Source: Hyperoodon ampullatus (lineage: Eukaryota > Chordata > Mammalia > Artiodactyla > Ziphiidae). From it: a DNA stretch of 64,000 bases. The number at the start of each line of letters is the position of its first letter. Positions within the stretch are counted from its first letter, which is position 1. Shown piece by piece: positions 50,025 to 61,283 of this stretch. Both the position numbers and the translations under genes were made by a program. The notes beneath the pieces were generated by a model. That model had not been told where the DNA came from. It made no database searches and worked only from the letters and a program-made list of their open reading frames with translations. The stretch is from NCBI GenBank assembly GCA_949752795.1, contig OX457061.1, positions 28,772,425 to 28,836,424 of the forward strand. The letters are read 5' to 3'.

Positions 50025-50090
50025 CAGACCTTATCCAAAAATGAACTCAAAATGGATCTTAGACCTAAGTGTCAAATGTGAAAACAGAAT
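50025..50090 (+). mobile_element. Short old L1 ORF2 scrap
   Basis: CCAAAAATGAACTCAAAATGGATCTTAGACC corresponds to the ORF2 block found at 15690-15725 and 36722-36755. Only about 65 bp is recognisable. Confidence 0.6.
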
Positions 50091-53000
50091 ATTGTAGGGC
50101 AATGTGTTACCTTGCTGCTTAGCTGGGGAAGTGATCTGAGGGTCTGCTTACTCCTGATACAGACTATCAGCCAGTTCTGTGGTTTTTCAGCCTCTCTTCT
50201 CACCCATGTCCTCAGAGATACCTGGGCCTTAGATTCCTGGTGATCTGGGTCTGTATTTATGCTCTACCAAGGAGTTTGGGGAAGGACCAGAGATAAGTGC
50301 CTGTGTTCAATCCACCAAGTTGACTAGATTCATTGGTCTCATTCCAAACACAGATGTTGTGAACTTGCAAGACCTTCGAGTTTAAAGGCAGAATAGAAGT
50401 TTTCTTCCTCCAATTCTACTTCACCTTCTTTTCTTTCCTCCTTTCCCTCCTTTATTTTCCTTACACATACTTGTAAAACAAAGGAAGCTACAGCCATTAA
50501 AATTTTTTTAATAAAACTTTTTAAAGGATGTGGGATCCAGAGAATTGGGGAAGCAACACAACAAAGACTAAAAGGAATCCCTGGTATAATGTAAAGGGAG
50601 ATCTCAAATTGATAACTTTGCAGCAGGCCTGAAAAGTGGACAGCCCAGATTGGAGCTATGGGAGAGATCTCATCAGGAAACTGGAAGAATATCTAAGGTA
50701 TCTGTGCTGACTCAAAGAAATTCATACGACTGGGCAAGAATGTAGAGGTCTATTAGTCATAAGTACATAGACAACTAGGTAAACAGCAAAACAAGACAAT
50801 TATTATCTCCAAGAGCAACAAAAGATTATGTAGGAATGATGAAATATTACATGACTCAAGCCTGAGCACTGATCCAAACAAAACTATATGTCTAAAGCAG
50901 GATAAGAGGGACTGGAAGCATGTACGTGGAATCAGGGCAAAGAATCATTTGGAAGCGAGCATAATTTTCATCTTCCATAGTGGAGGCCAAAATTAATACT
51001 GGAAACTGAAGAACTGGGAGGTAGCAATATAAGCATGTTGGAGATACAGAGGGGAAAAGGAAAATATTTATGAGTTCAAACATTTAAAAGTGATGGCCTC
51101 AGGGCAGGAGAAAATGGGGAAGAAGACTTTTTAAAAAAACTAACAATCCTGTTAGAAATGTCTGACTCCTTAAATATATATGCCTGTATAGCTTTGATAA
51201 AAATAAAACTTAAATATATAAAAAATATCAAAGCATAAGATGAAAAAAAGGGGGTCCAAGAACAGTACAACATTTGGAATCATGACATTCAGAAATGGTT
51301 GTATATATTAAGGGTTTTTAAGTTTAAACGTGCACACACAGACACACACACACACCTCGGCACACATTAAGGCTGATTTCAGTTGTTTTACCTTCAGTTG
51401 TTCAGTTATTCTATATAGCTAGTGGGTACAGAATCAGAACCAACAATAAAGTTACATGGACAGAGAGGTCAGCTGTGCCAGAAAGAAATTTCTCATAACT
51501 ACCTGAAAGTAGAGTTAAATTTCTCAGGAAGCAGTGAGTTCTCTGCTGACGGAGGTATTTAAGCAGAGCCTGAACAAAACCACTTAGTGGACGTCATACC
51601 CTCGTAGGCTGTAATATAGGCCTCTAAGTCCCCACCAGCTGGGGGATTCTGTAAAAGGATTCCAGGTAATCATCTCCTTTGAATTAGTACCTTCTGAAGT
51701 GGGACTAGAAACACCGGTAGGTGAAGCAGCTGAGGTACTGAGGCCACATGCGCTTCCTTCCTTCTACCCCACCTCCACCTCCTTTTAGCCTTTGATTTTT
51801 CATTTCAGAAGTCTTCAATATATTTACATTTCATTAAAAATATTTTATATAATATTTTGCAAGCAGATGAGATATAAATACTTAAAGAGTAGAAGAGAAA
51901 ATGCATGTCTGAGTGGGAGAAAACTGGAGGAGAAACGAGAAGATGGTGTGGTGGGTGGTAAGAAATGAAGAATCCACTCTGGGTCCTGTGGTTCGGTGGT
52001 GGTGGGACATTAAACAGGTCACAGTGCCCAGTTAGGTAAGAGACCCTGGGGCCATGGCGAGAGCACCTGGGCTTCCTGACAGGGGGAAAGGGCAGAGATC
52101 TGTGGCTCAGTCACTAGATGCAGATGAACTGCAAGAGAGCCACCTGAGATTAGAGAACAACAGCAAAGGGACACTTCATTTGTTCTACTTTAAATAAAGT
52201 TTCTAGAACCTTGTTCCTTCAAAGAACAAAAATAATACCTCAGCTTAAATGTTGCTTATTTCAAAGTGGAAATTAAAATATTAAACACATAATAGGTCCC
52301 ATCTTTTTTATGGGACCACCTCAAGAGTCACTATGACTTGTCTATAAACCAGAGAAGCTTTATTTTCTACTCAAGGACAGTATTTTTTCTTTCACTCTGT
52401 GTAATAAAATAATGTCATGACTACAGGGATAATCTCAAAATTTACTGAACTCCATCCTTACCAGTTAAGAGTAGACACAGGTCAAATAATGTCTATGTTG
52501 CCTCAGGGCACTTTAGCATTTATAGTTCCTACTTTTAAAACTTAGTTTAGAATCTACCAAGAAATTATCAGCACTTTGTACTTGCAAACCATGTGATTTT
52601 TGGCTACTTAAGAAACAGAGACTCAGGTGAGCCCTGACACTCTGTGGACGTCCCTCTGCATTCTCTCCCTTAACAGACTGCACACTTCTAGAGGGAAAGT
52701 CTCCTTCTTGGTTGAATTCAGTACTTAGCATCCTGAGCAGTGCACTGGTCTGTAAACAGTGAACCGAACCAAAGCATGTGACTAGCCTGGAATTTCCTCT
52801 TTATTCTACTAACATTCTTGATTTTCTTTTTTTCTTTTCAGTGCCTTCCCCTCACCCCTGAGTACCAGTCACAGGCACGGGTCATTGCTGCAGGCTGCTC
52901 TTCACCCTTCTGGCTGCACTTTGAACAAAATAAGTAGGATTTGTAGCTCTACCCACACTGCTCCCAGGCAGGCACTGAGAAGATGGGCCAGAAAAGCTTT

Positions 53001-53419
53001 CACTGTACATCCTGCACTGTGGGCCAGTTATAAAAAAGAGGGGCACAGGTGGCAGCAGGGAAGATAAACCTTCCTTCTTATAAATCTATTGACCAGTGCT
53101 GACTACCTAGCATACTTGGGTGTTTATGAGACCCAGAGGACTCTAGCTTATGATGTGCTCTTTTTTTTTCCTGACTGCCTAGTATTAATGTATTCACCAA
53201 GAATTCATCATAATGTGGGAACACATGCTAACGAAGTCAGGTTCAAAATCACCAAAATTAACTTAAAACGTATCTAAAAGCGGCTTATGTTAATTTTTAG
53301 GTTCATTCCCATTTCCCTCCATTGACAGGTTGTATATGTTTTAATAGTAATTTTGACAAGTATCATTATCATCATAAACTAAAATTCTAGTCTCTGAATA
53401 CCCCACGTTCCCACCACAT
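50091..53419. other. Unique sequence, no gene confirmed
   Basis: The longest repeat-free stretch in the right half. It has intermediate GC patches (50090-50300, 51560-51780, 51900-52150, 52860-53060) but no frame over about 72 codons with a recognisable domain. CA-rich microsatellite at 51332-51355. I see no defensible exon. Confidence 0.5.
51332..51355. repeat. CA-rich microsatellite
   Basis: CA units with one GA interruption. Confidence 0.85.
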
Positions 53420-53500
53420 ATATTCAATCAACATTTATTGAGGATCTATTATTTGCTTAGCCCCTGTAATATTATCGCTGTCCTCAATTCTTCCACCAAC
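53420..53500 (-). mobile_element. Probable L2 3' end scrap
   Basis: ATTCAATCAACATTTATTGA followed by GGATCTATTATTTGCTTAGC resembles the reversed L2 terminus. Short, so uncertain. Confidence 0.5.
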
Positions 53501-54794
53501 AAAAGATAGTCAGCATTCAATCGCCAGGTCCCATCTCTAGATGTCCATTTGGAGGGCTAAGCAATAACTACAACTAGGAGAAGAAAACCCAAAGTGCAGA
53601 TGGCTGCTTCCCTCTCTTGCTGCTGGCCTGAGTGGCCTCAGAGCAGTTCTGTTCTGAAGTTTCTAAGGTGAAGGATCCTTTTGTAAAACACCCTTACCAA
53701 CTTCTTAAATATCTCATGCTACAAATCTGAGAAACGATTCAATTGAAAGCCTTTTAAATTACAATATAATAGAGTGACTTGAAATTTATTTACATTATTT
53801 TGTCAATATTGTTAAAAAAAAAACTTGAAGTTTGTGATGTGCTCAAACTCAGTTTCAAATCTGCTGATCACTTCCTACTAGGGGTTACCTGATCAACAAC
53901 ATTCTTGCTACCACACACTTTTGTTCTCACTTAAGAGCGGGGAATTGAGAAGGAATATTTCAAGCACTTTTTCTCAAAGTGTGTTCTGTAGGAGAATAGT
54001 GCCTCAAGATGTATTGAAAAAATTTTAAAGATTCAGATGCAGGTAAGCAAAGTTAAATTGTTTCCCAGGGTGTGGGGATGTGGAGTGTGGGACAATAGCC
54101 TTTAATATGCTGATATGCACTGTGGCCCCACAAATGGGGGAGTATGGAATGAGCAAGAACTTCCCAAACTTTTCTGACCTCAGAACCCTTTCATGGAGAA
54201 CCATTTTTAGCCCTGGCAGTATGGGAATACAAACTTGGGAAAACCCTGCTTACAGTATTCTTACATAAGTAACATTTGTATCCTTTAATGAGTTGGCATA
54301 TGGAGCATCATCTACAGAGCAGAGAGCCTGTTGAGTAGCAGGTCATGAGGAAGTGTTCCTTCCCCCCAGGAGGCTCCCTACTCTGTTCGCTTGTCACTAC
54401 AACAACAGAAACATCTGCTTCCACTTGGTTTTGGTTTACTTCCTCAGATTAAACCATAGACCTTTAAAAATTATCACCAAAACTAGAATTACATTCAATT
54501 TTAAAATCAAGTGTCTTATTAAAATATTATTTCCATAACTTCATAACTGAAGTCTGCTTCAACCACCAATGTCTATTCCAAAATGTTTTCCTGATGTAAG
54601 AGTATGGTTAGTTTAAAATGTATTTAATATGCTAGACTTTAAAAGTTGATGTTTTAAAAACTGTCTTCCAACACTTGATGTTTTTAAAATTGCCATGAAA
54701 ATACAAATCACATGCAAAATAGATTTGTAAAAAAACTTCAGGGTCTAGGAAGCAAGGAAAAAAACTCTCTTAAATATGCTGAGTTTTTAAAGTG
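53501..54794. other. Unique sequence with a possible hAT element
   Basis: About 53965-54250 is bounded by CACTTTTTCTCAAAGTGTGT at the left and a CTTGGGAAAACCCTG-type string at the right, resembling a decayed hAT MITE. This is weak. The rest is AT-rich and unrecognised. Confidence 0.4.
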
Positions 54795-55039
54795 TACAGA
54801 CAGACCTCAGAGATACTGTAGGTTCAGTTCCAGACCACTACAATAAAATGAGTATAATGAGTATCAAAGTAAAGCGACTCGCACAAATTTTTTGGTTTCC
54901 CAGTTCATATAAAAGTTATGTTTACACTATACTGTAATCTATTAAATGTACAATAGTATTATGTATTAAAAAAGTGTGTATACCTTTATTAAAAATACTT
55001 TATTGTTTACAGTGCTAACCATTATCTGAGCATTTAGTG

Positions 55040-56988
55040 AGCTGTAATCGTTTTGCTGGTGGAGCGTCTTGCCTTGATGTTGATGGCTGCTGACAGGTCA
55101 GGTGGGGTGACTGTGGCAATTCCATAAAATAAGACAACAGTGAAGTTTTCTATATCAATTGGCTTTTCTTTCATGAACAATTTCTCTGTAGCATGCAATG
55201 CCATTTGACAGCATTTTACTTGAAGAACTTCTTTCAAAATTGGGGTCAATCCTCTCAAACCCTGTTGCTGCTTTATCAACTAAATTTATGTAATATTCTA
55301 AATAAATTGTTATCATTTAAACAATCTTCACAGGTTCTTCACCAACGAGTAGATTCCACCTCAAGAAACCATGTTCTTTGCTCATTCATAAGAAGCTATT
55401 CCTCATCCATTAAAGTTTTACAATGAGATTGCAGCAATTCAGTCACATCTTCAGGCTGCACTTCTAATTTCTAGTTCTCTTGCTATTTCCACCACATCTG
55501 CAGTTACTTCCTTCACTTAAGTCTTGAACCCCTCAAAGTCATCCATGAGGGTTGGAATCGACTTCCTCCAAATCCTATTAATGTCAATATTTTGACCTCT
55601 TGCCATGAATGAGAAATTGTCTTAATGGCATCTAGAATGGTGAATACTTTCTAGAAGGTTTTCAATTGACTTTTCCCAGATCCATCAGAGGAATCATATC
55701 TATGGCAACTATAGCCTTACAAAATGTATTTCTTAAATAATAAGACTTGAAAGTCAAAATTACTCCTTGATCCACAGGCTGCAGAATGGATATAGTGTTA
55801 GCAAGCATGAAAACAACATTTATTTCATTGTTCATCTCCATCAGAGCTCTTGGATGACCAGGTGCATTTAAATGAGCAGTAAAATTTTGAAAGGAATCTT
55901 TTTTTTTGAGCAGTAGGACAGGGGGCTTCAAATATTCAGTAAACCATGCTATAAAGAGGTGTGCTATCATCTAGGCTTTGTTGTTCCATTTATAGAGTAC
56001 AGGCAGAGTAGATTTAGCATAGTTCTTAAGGGCCTTAGGATTTTGGGAATAATAAATGAGCATTGGCTTCAACTAAAAGTCATCAGCTGAATTATCTCCT
56101 TGATAAGAGAGTCAACTTGTCTTTTGAAGCTTTGAAGCCAGGAATTGACTTCTCCTAACTATGAAAGCCCTAGATGGTTTCTTCTTCTAATACAAGGCTG
56201 TTTTCTTTACCTTGCAAATCTGTTGTTTGGTGTAACCACCTTCATTAACTACCTTAACTAGACCTTGTGGATAACTTGCTGCAGCTTTTACACCAGCACT
56301 TGCTGTTTGATTTTGTACTTTTATGTTATGGAGATGGCTTCTTTCCTTAAGTCTCATAAATCAACCTCTGTTAGTTCCAAATATTTTTTCTGCAGCTTCA
56401 TTACCTATCTCAGCCTTCACAGCATTGAAGAGAGTCAGGGCCTTGCTCTGGATTAGGCTTTGGCTTAAAGGAATGTTGTGGCTCATTTGATCTTTTACCA
56501 ATATCACTAAAACCTCCATATTATCAATAAGTCTGTTTCACTTTCTTATCATTCACATGTTCACTGGAGTAACGCTTTTAATTTCCCTCTAGAAATTTCC
56601 CTTTGCATTTACAACGTGGCTAACTGTTTGACACAAGAGGCCTAGTTTTTGTTTGTTTGTTTGTTTTTGCAGTACATGGGCCTCTCACTGTTGTGGCCCC
56701 TCCCATTGAGGAGCACAGGCTCCGGACGCGCAGGTTCAGCAGCCATGGCTCACGGGCCTAGCCGCTCCATGGCATGTGGGATCTTCCCAGACCGGGGCAC
56801 GAACCTGCGTCCCCTGCATCAGCAGGTGGACTCTCAACCACTGCGCCACGAGGGAAGCCCAAGAGGCCTAGTTTTTGACCTATCTTGGGTTTCAACCTGC
56901 CTTCCTCACTAAGCTTAATCATTTCTAGCTTTTGATGTAAGGTGAGAGATGTATGATTCTTCCTTTCAGTTGAACACTTAGAGGCCTT
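55040..56988 (-). pseudogene. Tigger1 transposase (DDE type), broken
   Basis: The transposase cut and pasted the element through its terminal repeats. It has CENP-B-like helix-turn-helix domains followed by a DDE catalytic core. The start codon is lost: the position equivalent to the initiator (56986-56988, minus strand) reads AAG. The best readable piece is 55662-55970, holding HPRALMEMNNEINVVF, LQPVDQGVILTFKSYYLRNT and the KAIVAIDM segment. The DNAPGH catalytic motif is damaged by a deletion and substitution near 55866-55875, so the aspartate is not in frame. The C-terminal piece is in 55034-55279. A SINE at 56651-56860 splits the N-terminal domain. Not functional. Confidence 0.9.
56651..56860 (-). 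mobile_element. CHR-2-like SINE inside Tigger1
   Basis: Reverse-orientation short-form CHR SINE whose tail contains GTTTGTTTGTTTGTTTTTGC. A perfect 16-bp duplication AAGAGGCCTAGTTTTT lies at 56635-56650 and 56861-56876. Tigger1 sequence continues on both sides. Confidence 0.97.
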
Positions 56989-58356
56989 CTAGGGTCATTA
57001 ATTGGCTTATTTTCAATATTGTTGTTTTTCAAAGAATAGGGATGCCCAAAGAGAGGAAGAGAGGTGGGAGAACAGCTCATCAGTGGAGCAGTCAGAACAC
57101 AGACAACATTCATTGATTAAGTTCTCAGTCTTACTTGAACATGGTTCACGGAACCCCAAAACAATTACAATAGAAACAGCAAATATCACTGACCACAGAT
57201 CACCATAGCAAATATAAGTAATAATGAAAAAGTTTGAAATATTGTGAGAATTACCAAATTGTGACACAGAGACATGAAATAAGCAAATGCTGTTGGAAAA
57301 TGCCACTGATAGACTTGCTCAATATGGGGTTGCCACAAACCTTCAGTTTGTAAAAACTGCAATATCTGCAAATCCCAATAAAGCAAAGTGCAATGAACAA
57401 AGTTATGCCTGTAACAAAAAACCTCCCAGCAAAGCAGAGCTCAGTGATGCTTCAGGCTCCATTGGAGAAATCTACTAAACATTTAAAGACGAATTAATAC
57501 CAATTTTTCTTAAACTCTTGCAAAAAAAAATTGAAAAGGAGGAAACATTTGCAAATGCATTTTAAGACCCAGCACTATCCTGAAAACAAAACTAGAAACT
57601 AAACAAAGATACTATTAGAAAATTACAGACCAATATCCTTGATGAATATTGATGTAAAAATCTTCAACAAAATGCTAGCAAACTGCTTTAAAACAGTACA
57701 TTAAAACCATTATACACTGTAGCCAAATGGGATTTATTCCTGTGATGCAAGATTGACTAAGCAAACAAAAAATCAATGTAATATACCATGTTAACAGAAG
57801 GGAAACACACACACACATACACAATTATCTCAAATGATGCAGAAAGAGCATTTGACAAAATCCAACATACTTTCATAATAAAAACACTACAGAAACTAGA
57901 AATAGAAGAATACTTCTTTAAAAAAAATAAAGGCAATATATGAATAGCCCACAGCTAACATCATACTCAATGGTGGAAAATTGGAAGCTTTTCCACTAAG
58001 ATCGGGAACAAGATAAGATTTCCTGCTTTTCCCCTTTCTATTCAACATAATACTGGAAGTACTAGCCAAAGCAATTAGGCAAAAATAAGGAATAAAATAC
58101 ATCCAAATCAGAAAGGGAGTAGTAAAATTATGTCTGTTCATAGATGACATGATCTTATCTATAGAAAATATCAAACATTATACGCACACACCAAAAAAAA
58201 ACCTGTTAGAACTAATAAACAAATTCAGCCAATTTGCAAGATATAAAATCAACACACAAAAATCAGTTGTGTTTCTACACACTAATAATGAACAATCTCA
58301 AAAGGAAATTAAGAAAACATTACCACTGACAATAGCATCAAAAATAATAAAATATT

Positions 58357-58576
58357 GGGGCTTCCCTGGTGGCGCAGTGGTTGAGAGTCCACCTGCCGAT
58401 GCAGGGGACGCAGGTTCGTGCCCCGGTCTGGGAAGATCCCACATGCCCCGGAGCGGCTGGGCCCGTGAACCATGGCTGCTGAGCCTGCGCGTCCGAAGCC
58501 TGGGCTCCGCAACGGGAGAGGCAACAACAGTGAGAGGCCCGCGTACCGCAAAAAAAAAAAAAAAAAAAAAAAAAAA
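58357..58576 (+). mobile_element. CHR-2-like SINE inside old L1
   Basis: Forward short-form CHR SINE with an A tail of more than 25 bases. The host ORF2 (IASKIIKY, then LGINLTKE) resumes directly after it. The duplication is short or indistinct because the target is A/T-rich. Confidence 0.95.
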
Positions 58577-58977
58577 TTTAGGAATAAACTTAACCAAGGA
58601 GGGAGAAGACTTGTATGCTGAAAACTATAAAATGTTCCTGAAAGAAATTAAAGAAGACACAAATAAATGAAAAAAATCCCATGTTCATGGATTGGAAGAC
58701 TTAATGTTGTTAAAATGCCCAGACTACCCAAAGCAATCTACAAATTCAATGTAATTCTTATCAAAATCCCAGTGGCCGTTTTTGCAGAAGTAGAAACAAA
58801 TCTTAAAGTCCATTTGAAATTTCAAAGGACCCCAAATAGGCAAAACAGTCTTGAGAAAGAAAAACAAAGCTTACAGGTCCTGACTTCAAATCATACTTCC
58901 TGATATCAAAACATATTACAAAGCTGGAGTAATCAAAACACAGTATGTCACTGGTATAAAAGCAGACATAAAGACCA

Positions 58978-59219
58978 ATGGAAGAGAAATAAACTCTCAT
59001 GAATATGATCAAATGATCTTTGATAAGGGTGCTAAGGCTACATAATGGGGAAAGGATTGTCTCTTCAACAAGTGATGTTAGGAAAGCTGGATATCCCCAT
59101 GGAAGAGAAATAAACTCTCATGAATATGATCAAATGATCTTTGATAAGGGTGCTAAGGCTACATAATGGGGAAAGGATTGTCTCTTCAACAAGTGATGTT
59201 AGGAAAGCTGGATATCCCC
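58978..59219. repeat. Perfect 121-bp tandem duplication
   Basis: 58978-59098 and 59099-59219 read identically. The unit begins ATGGAAGAGAAATAAACTCT and ends GGATATCCCC. The sequence after the second copy starts ATGGAAGA again, so 8 bp of microhomology marks the breakpoints. It lies within old L1 ORF2. Confidence 0.96.
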
Positions 59220-59578
59220 ATGGAAGAAAATGAAATTGGACCTTTGTCTTACACCATACACAAAAATCAATTCAAAATGGATTAGAGAATTAAATGTAAA
59301 ACCTTAAACAATAAAACTATTAGAAGAAAGCATAGGTTAAATCTTCTAGACATTGGATTTTGCAATGTTTTCTTTGATATGACACCAAAAGTGCAGGCAA
59401 CAAAAGTGAAAATAGACATGGAAGATTACATCAAATTAAAGAGCTTCTGCACAGCAAAGGAAATTATCAACAGAGTGAAAAGGCACCTACAGAATGGGAG
59501 AAAATACTTGCAAACTGTACATCTGCTAAGGAGTCAATATCCAAAATATAAACTCATGGCATCTCCCCACAACTAGGG

Positions 59579-60900
59579 TGCCTGCTGGATACTGGTGGGG
59601 GACCTCGACGCCCAAGGAGATGGGAGGAAACCCGGAGCAACTGGGTAGGATGAGGTGGGAGTGAGGAGGGAAGAGAAGTGGAGGCTGGATAGCACTAGCA
59701 CACCTGAGGGGTGGTTGGGATGGAGGAGAGGTTCCCATGTCTGGAGGGACTCTCGGAGGGCTCAGAGGATGAGGGGGAGCATACCTAGCATCTCCCCTGC
59801 CCAACTGGGCCCTGGGAAGCCTGCAGGGCTCCCGGGCCAGTTCCTCTGCCCTCTGAGGACCCTTCCAGGCCGCTTTGGTTCTAGGGGGGTAGGAGGGAGG
59901 CAAGGGAGAAAGGAGAGGCAGGTGGGAGGGGCCCTCCGAGAACAGAGGATCAGGGGAGGGTGACAGGTGTTTCCCCCACCCACTCAGGCCCCAGGAGGCC
60001 TGCTGGGCTCCCAGGCCTGGTCCTCCATTCTCTGGGGCCCCCTCCGGCCTCATGGGTCCTAGAGGTTGGCAGGGAAGGAGGAGGGGGGAAGATGAGGAGG
60101 ACGGTAGGGAAGGACCCTCCAAGACCGGAGGATCAGGGGAGCATGGTGGGCATTTCCCCCATCCACTCGGTCCTGGGAAGCCTGCTGGGATCCCAGGCTG
60201 AGTCCCCCGCCCTCCAAGGACCCCTCTGGGCCACGTGGGTCCTAGGGTCATAGGCAGGAGGCAGGGGAAGAAGAGGAGAGGAGGGCAGGAGGGGCCCTCT
60301 GGGATCAGGGGATGAGGGGGGATGCAGCAGGCATTTCCCCCCACCCATTTGAGCCCCAGGAAGCCTGCTGGGCTCCCAGGCCTGGTCCTCTGCCCTCTAA
60401 GGCCCCCTCCAGCTGTGGGGGTCCTAGGGGCATAGAAGGGAGGGAGGAGGGAGTAAGAGGAGGAGAGGTGGACGGGGGGACCAGCCAGGGCTGGGGAATG
60501 AGAGGAGGTGCTGTGGGCCTTTCCACCACCACTCAGACCCGGGAAGCCTGTTGGGCTTCCGGGTCTGGTCCCCTGCCTTCCAGGGTCCCCTTTGGCCATG
60601 TGGGTCCCAGGGGCATGGGGAGGGGGGAGAAGAAGAGAGGCCAATGGGTAGGGGCTCTCTAGGATCGGAGGATCAGGGGGAATGCACCTAGTGTTTCCCT
60701 CACCCACTCAGGCCCAGTGAGCCTCCTGGGGTCTTGGACCTGGTCCTCTGCCCTCCAAGGCCAGAGGCACGCCTGGGCCCCTCCTGCTGCATTGAGCCTA
60801 AGCCCCACCCCCACCCCGAAGGGCCTTTTCCTGCCCTGTGGGTCCTAAGCATAAGCCCCACCCGCCACCCACCACCCACCACTGCCTAAGCCTCATCCCC
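59579..60900 (+). repeat. GC-rich tandem array of ~180-bp units in an L1 5' UTR
   Basis: Five clear units start at the GAAGCCTGCTGGG-like anchor: 59816, 59995, 60177, 60360 and 60543, with periods of 179, 182, 183, 183 and about 176. A diverged partial unit lies on each side (from 59579, and after 60719). Each unit has the same order: CCTGCTGGGCTCCCAGGCC, then TCCTCTGCCCTC, then GTGGGTCCTAGGGGCAT, a G/A-rich run, GGAGGATCAGGGG, then TTTCCCCCACCCACTCAGG. The array sits at the 5' end of copy C, where L1s carry their promoter. The 393-codon minus-strand frame (59526-60707) is open mainly because units near 183 bp keep phase; it is not a gene. Confidence 0.9.
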
Positions 60901-61072
60901 CACAGCCAAGACCTTTTTTGGCTTTTTTTCTTTTTTCCTTTTCTCCTCTTTTTTACTATTGTGGTTCTGTTTTACCTTCTGGTTGTTGTTTCATATATAT
61001 TTTTATTCTTTCTAACATATCTATTAGTTTTCTAATCTAATTTTATTTTTTACTCTTTATTATTGTTCTGCT

Positions 61073-61283
61073 TTTTTTTTTTTTTTTTTTTACGGTATGC
61101 GGGCCTCTCACTGCCGTGGCCTCTCCCACTGCAGAGCACAGGCTCCGGACGCGCAGGCCCAGCAGCCATGGCTCACGGGCCCAGCCGCTCCGCGGCATGT
61201 GGGATCCTCCCCGACCGGGGCACGAACCCGCGTCCCCTGCATCGGCAGGCAGACTCCCAACCACTGCGCCACCAGGGAAGCCC
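61073..61283 (-). mobile_element. CHR-2-like SINE inside L1 copy C 5' UTR
   Basis: Reverse short-form CHR SINE starting in poly(T), with GC body and reversed tRNA-like head ending CACCAGGGAAGCC. The 9-bp duplication TGTTCTGCT lies at 61064-61072 and 61284-61292. Confidence 0.96.

Larger units (their letters stand above)
54797..57411 (-). mobile_element. Nearly full-length Tigger1 DNA transposon
   Basis: A pogo/Tigger-type DNA transposon. The left terminal inverted repeat begins CAGACAGACCTCAGAGATAC and the right end closes AACAAAGTTATGCCTG, its degenerate complement. Both ends abut a TA dinucleotide (54795-54796 and 57412-57413), the mariner-type target duplication. Without the inserted SINE it is about 2.4 kb, the size of complete Tigger1. 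The transposase is on the minus strand and broken. Such elements moved long before cetaceans arose, so this is a fossil. Confidence 0.95.
57412..59550 (+). mobile_element. Old L1 ORF2 piece between Tigger1 and a younger L1
   Basis: Diverged L1M-like ORF2 starting in the RT fingers immediately after the Tigger1 TA and running to the block encoding LRSQYPKYKL-like residues, where a younger L1 begins. Readable segments: 58149-58670 (MILSIENIKHY, the degraded FADD region, then NKFSQFARYKINTQKS), 58667-58903 ([18 protein letters not shown]), 59379-59576 ([18 protein letters not shown]). A CHR-2 SINE (58357-58576) and a 121-bp tandem duplication (58978-59219) are inside. No 3' UTR is present within the window. 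Confidence 0.88.

Noticed and set aside
59526..60707. 393-codon minus-strand Pro-rich protein
   Set aside because: It follows the phase of a tandem DNA array and is low-complexity. No initiation context, splice structure or domain supports it as a gene.
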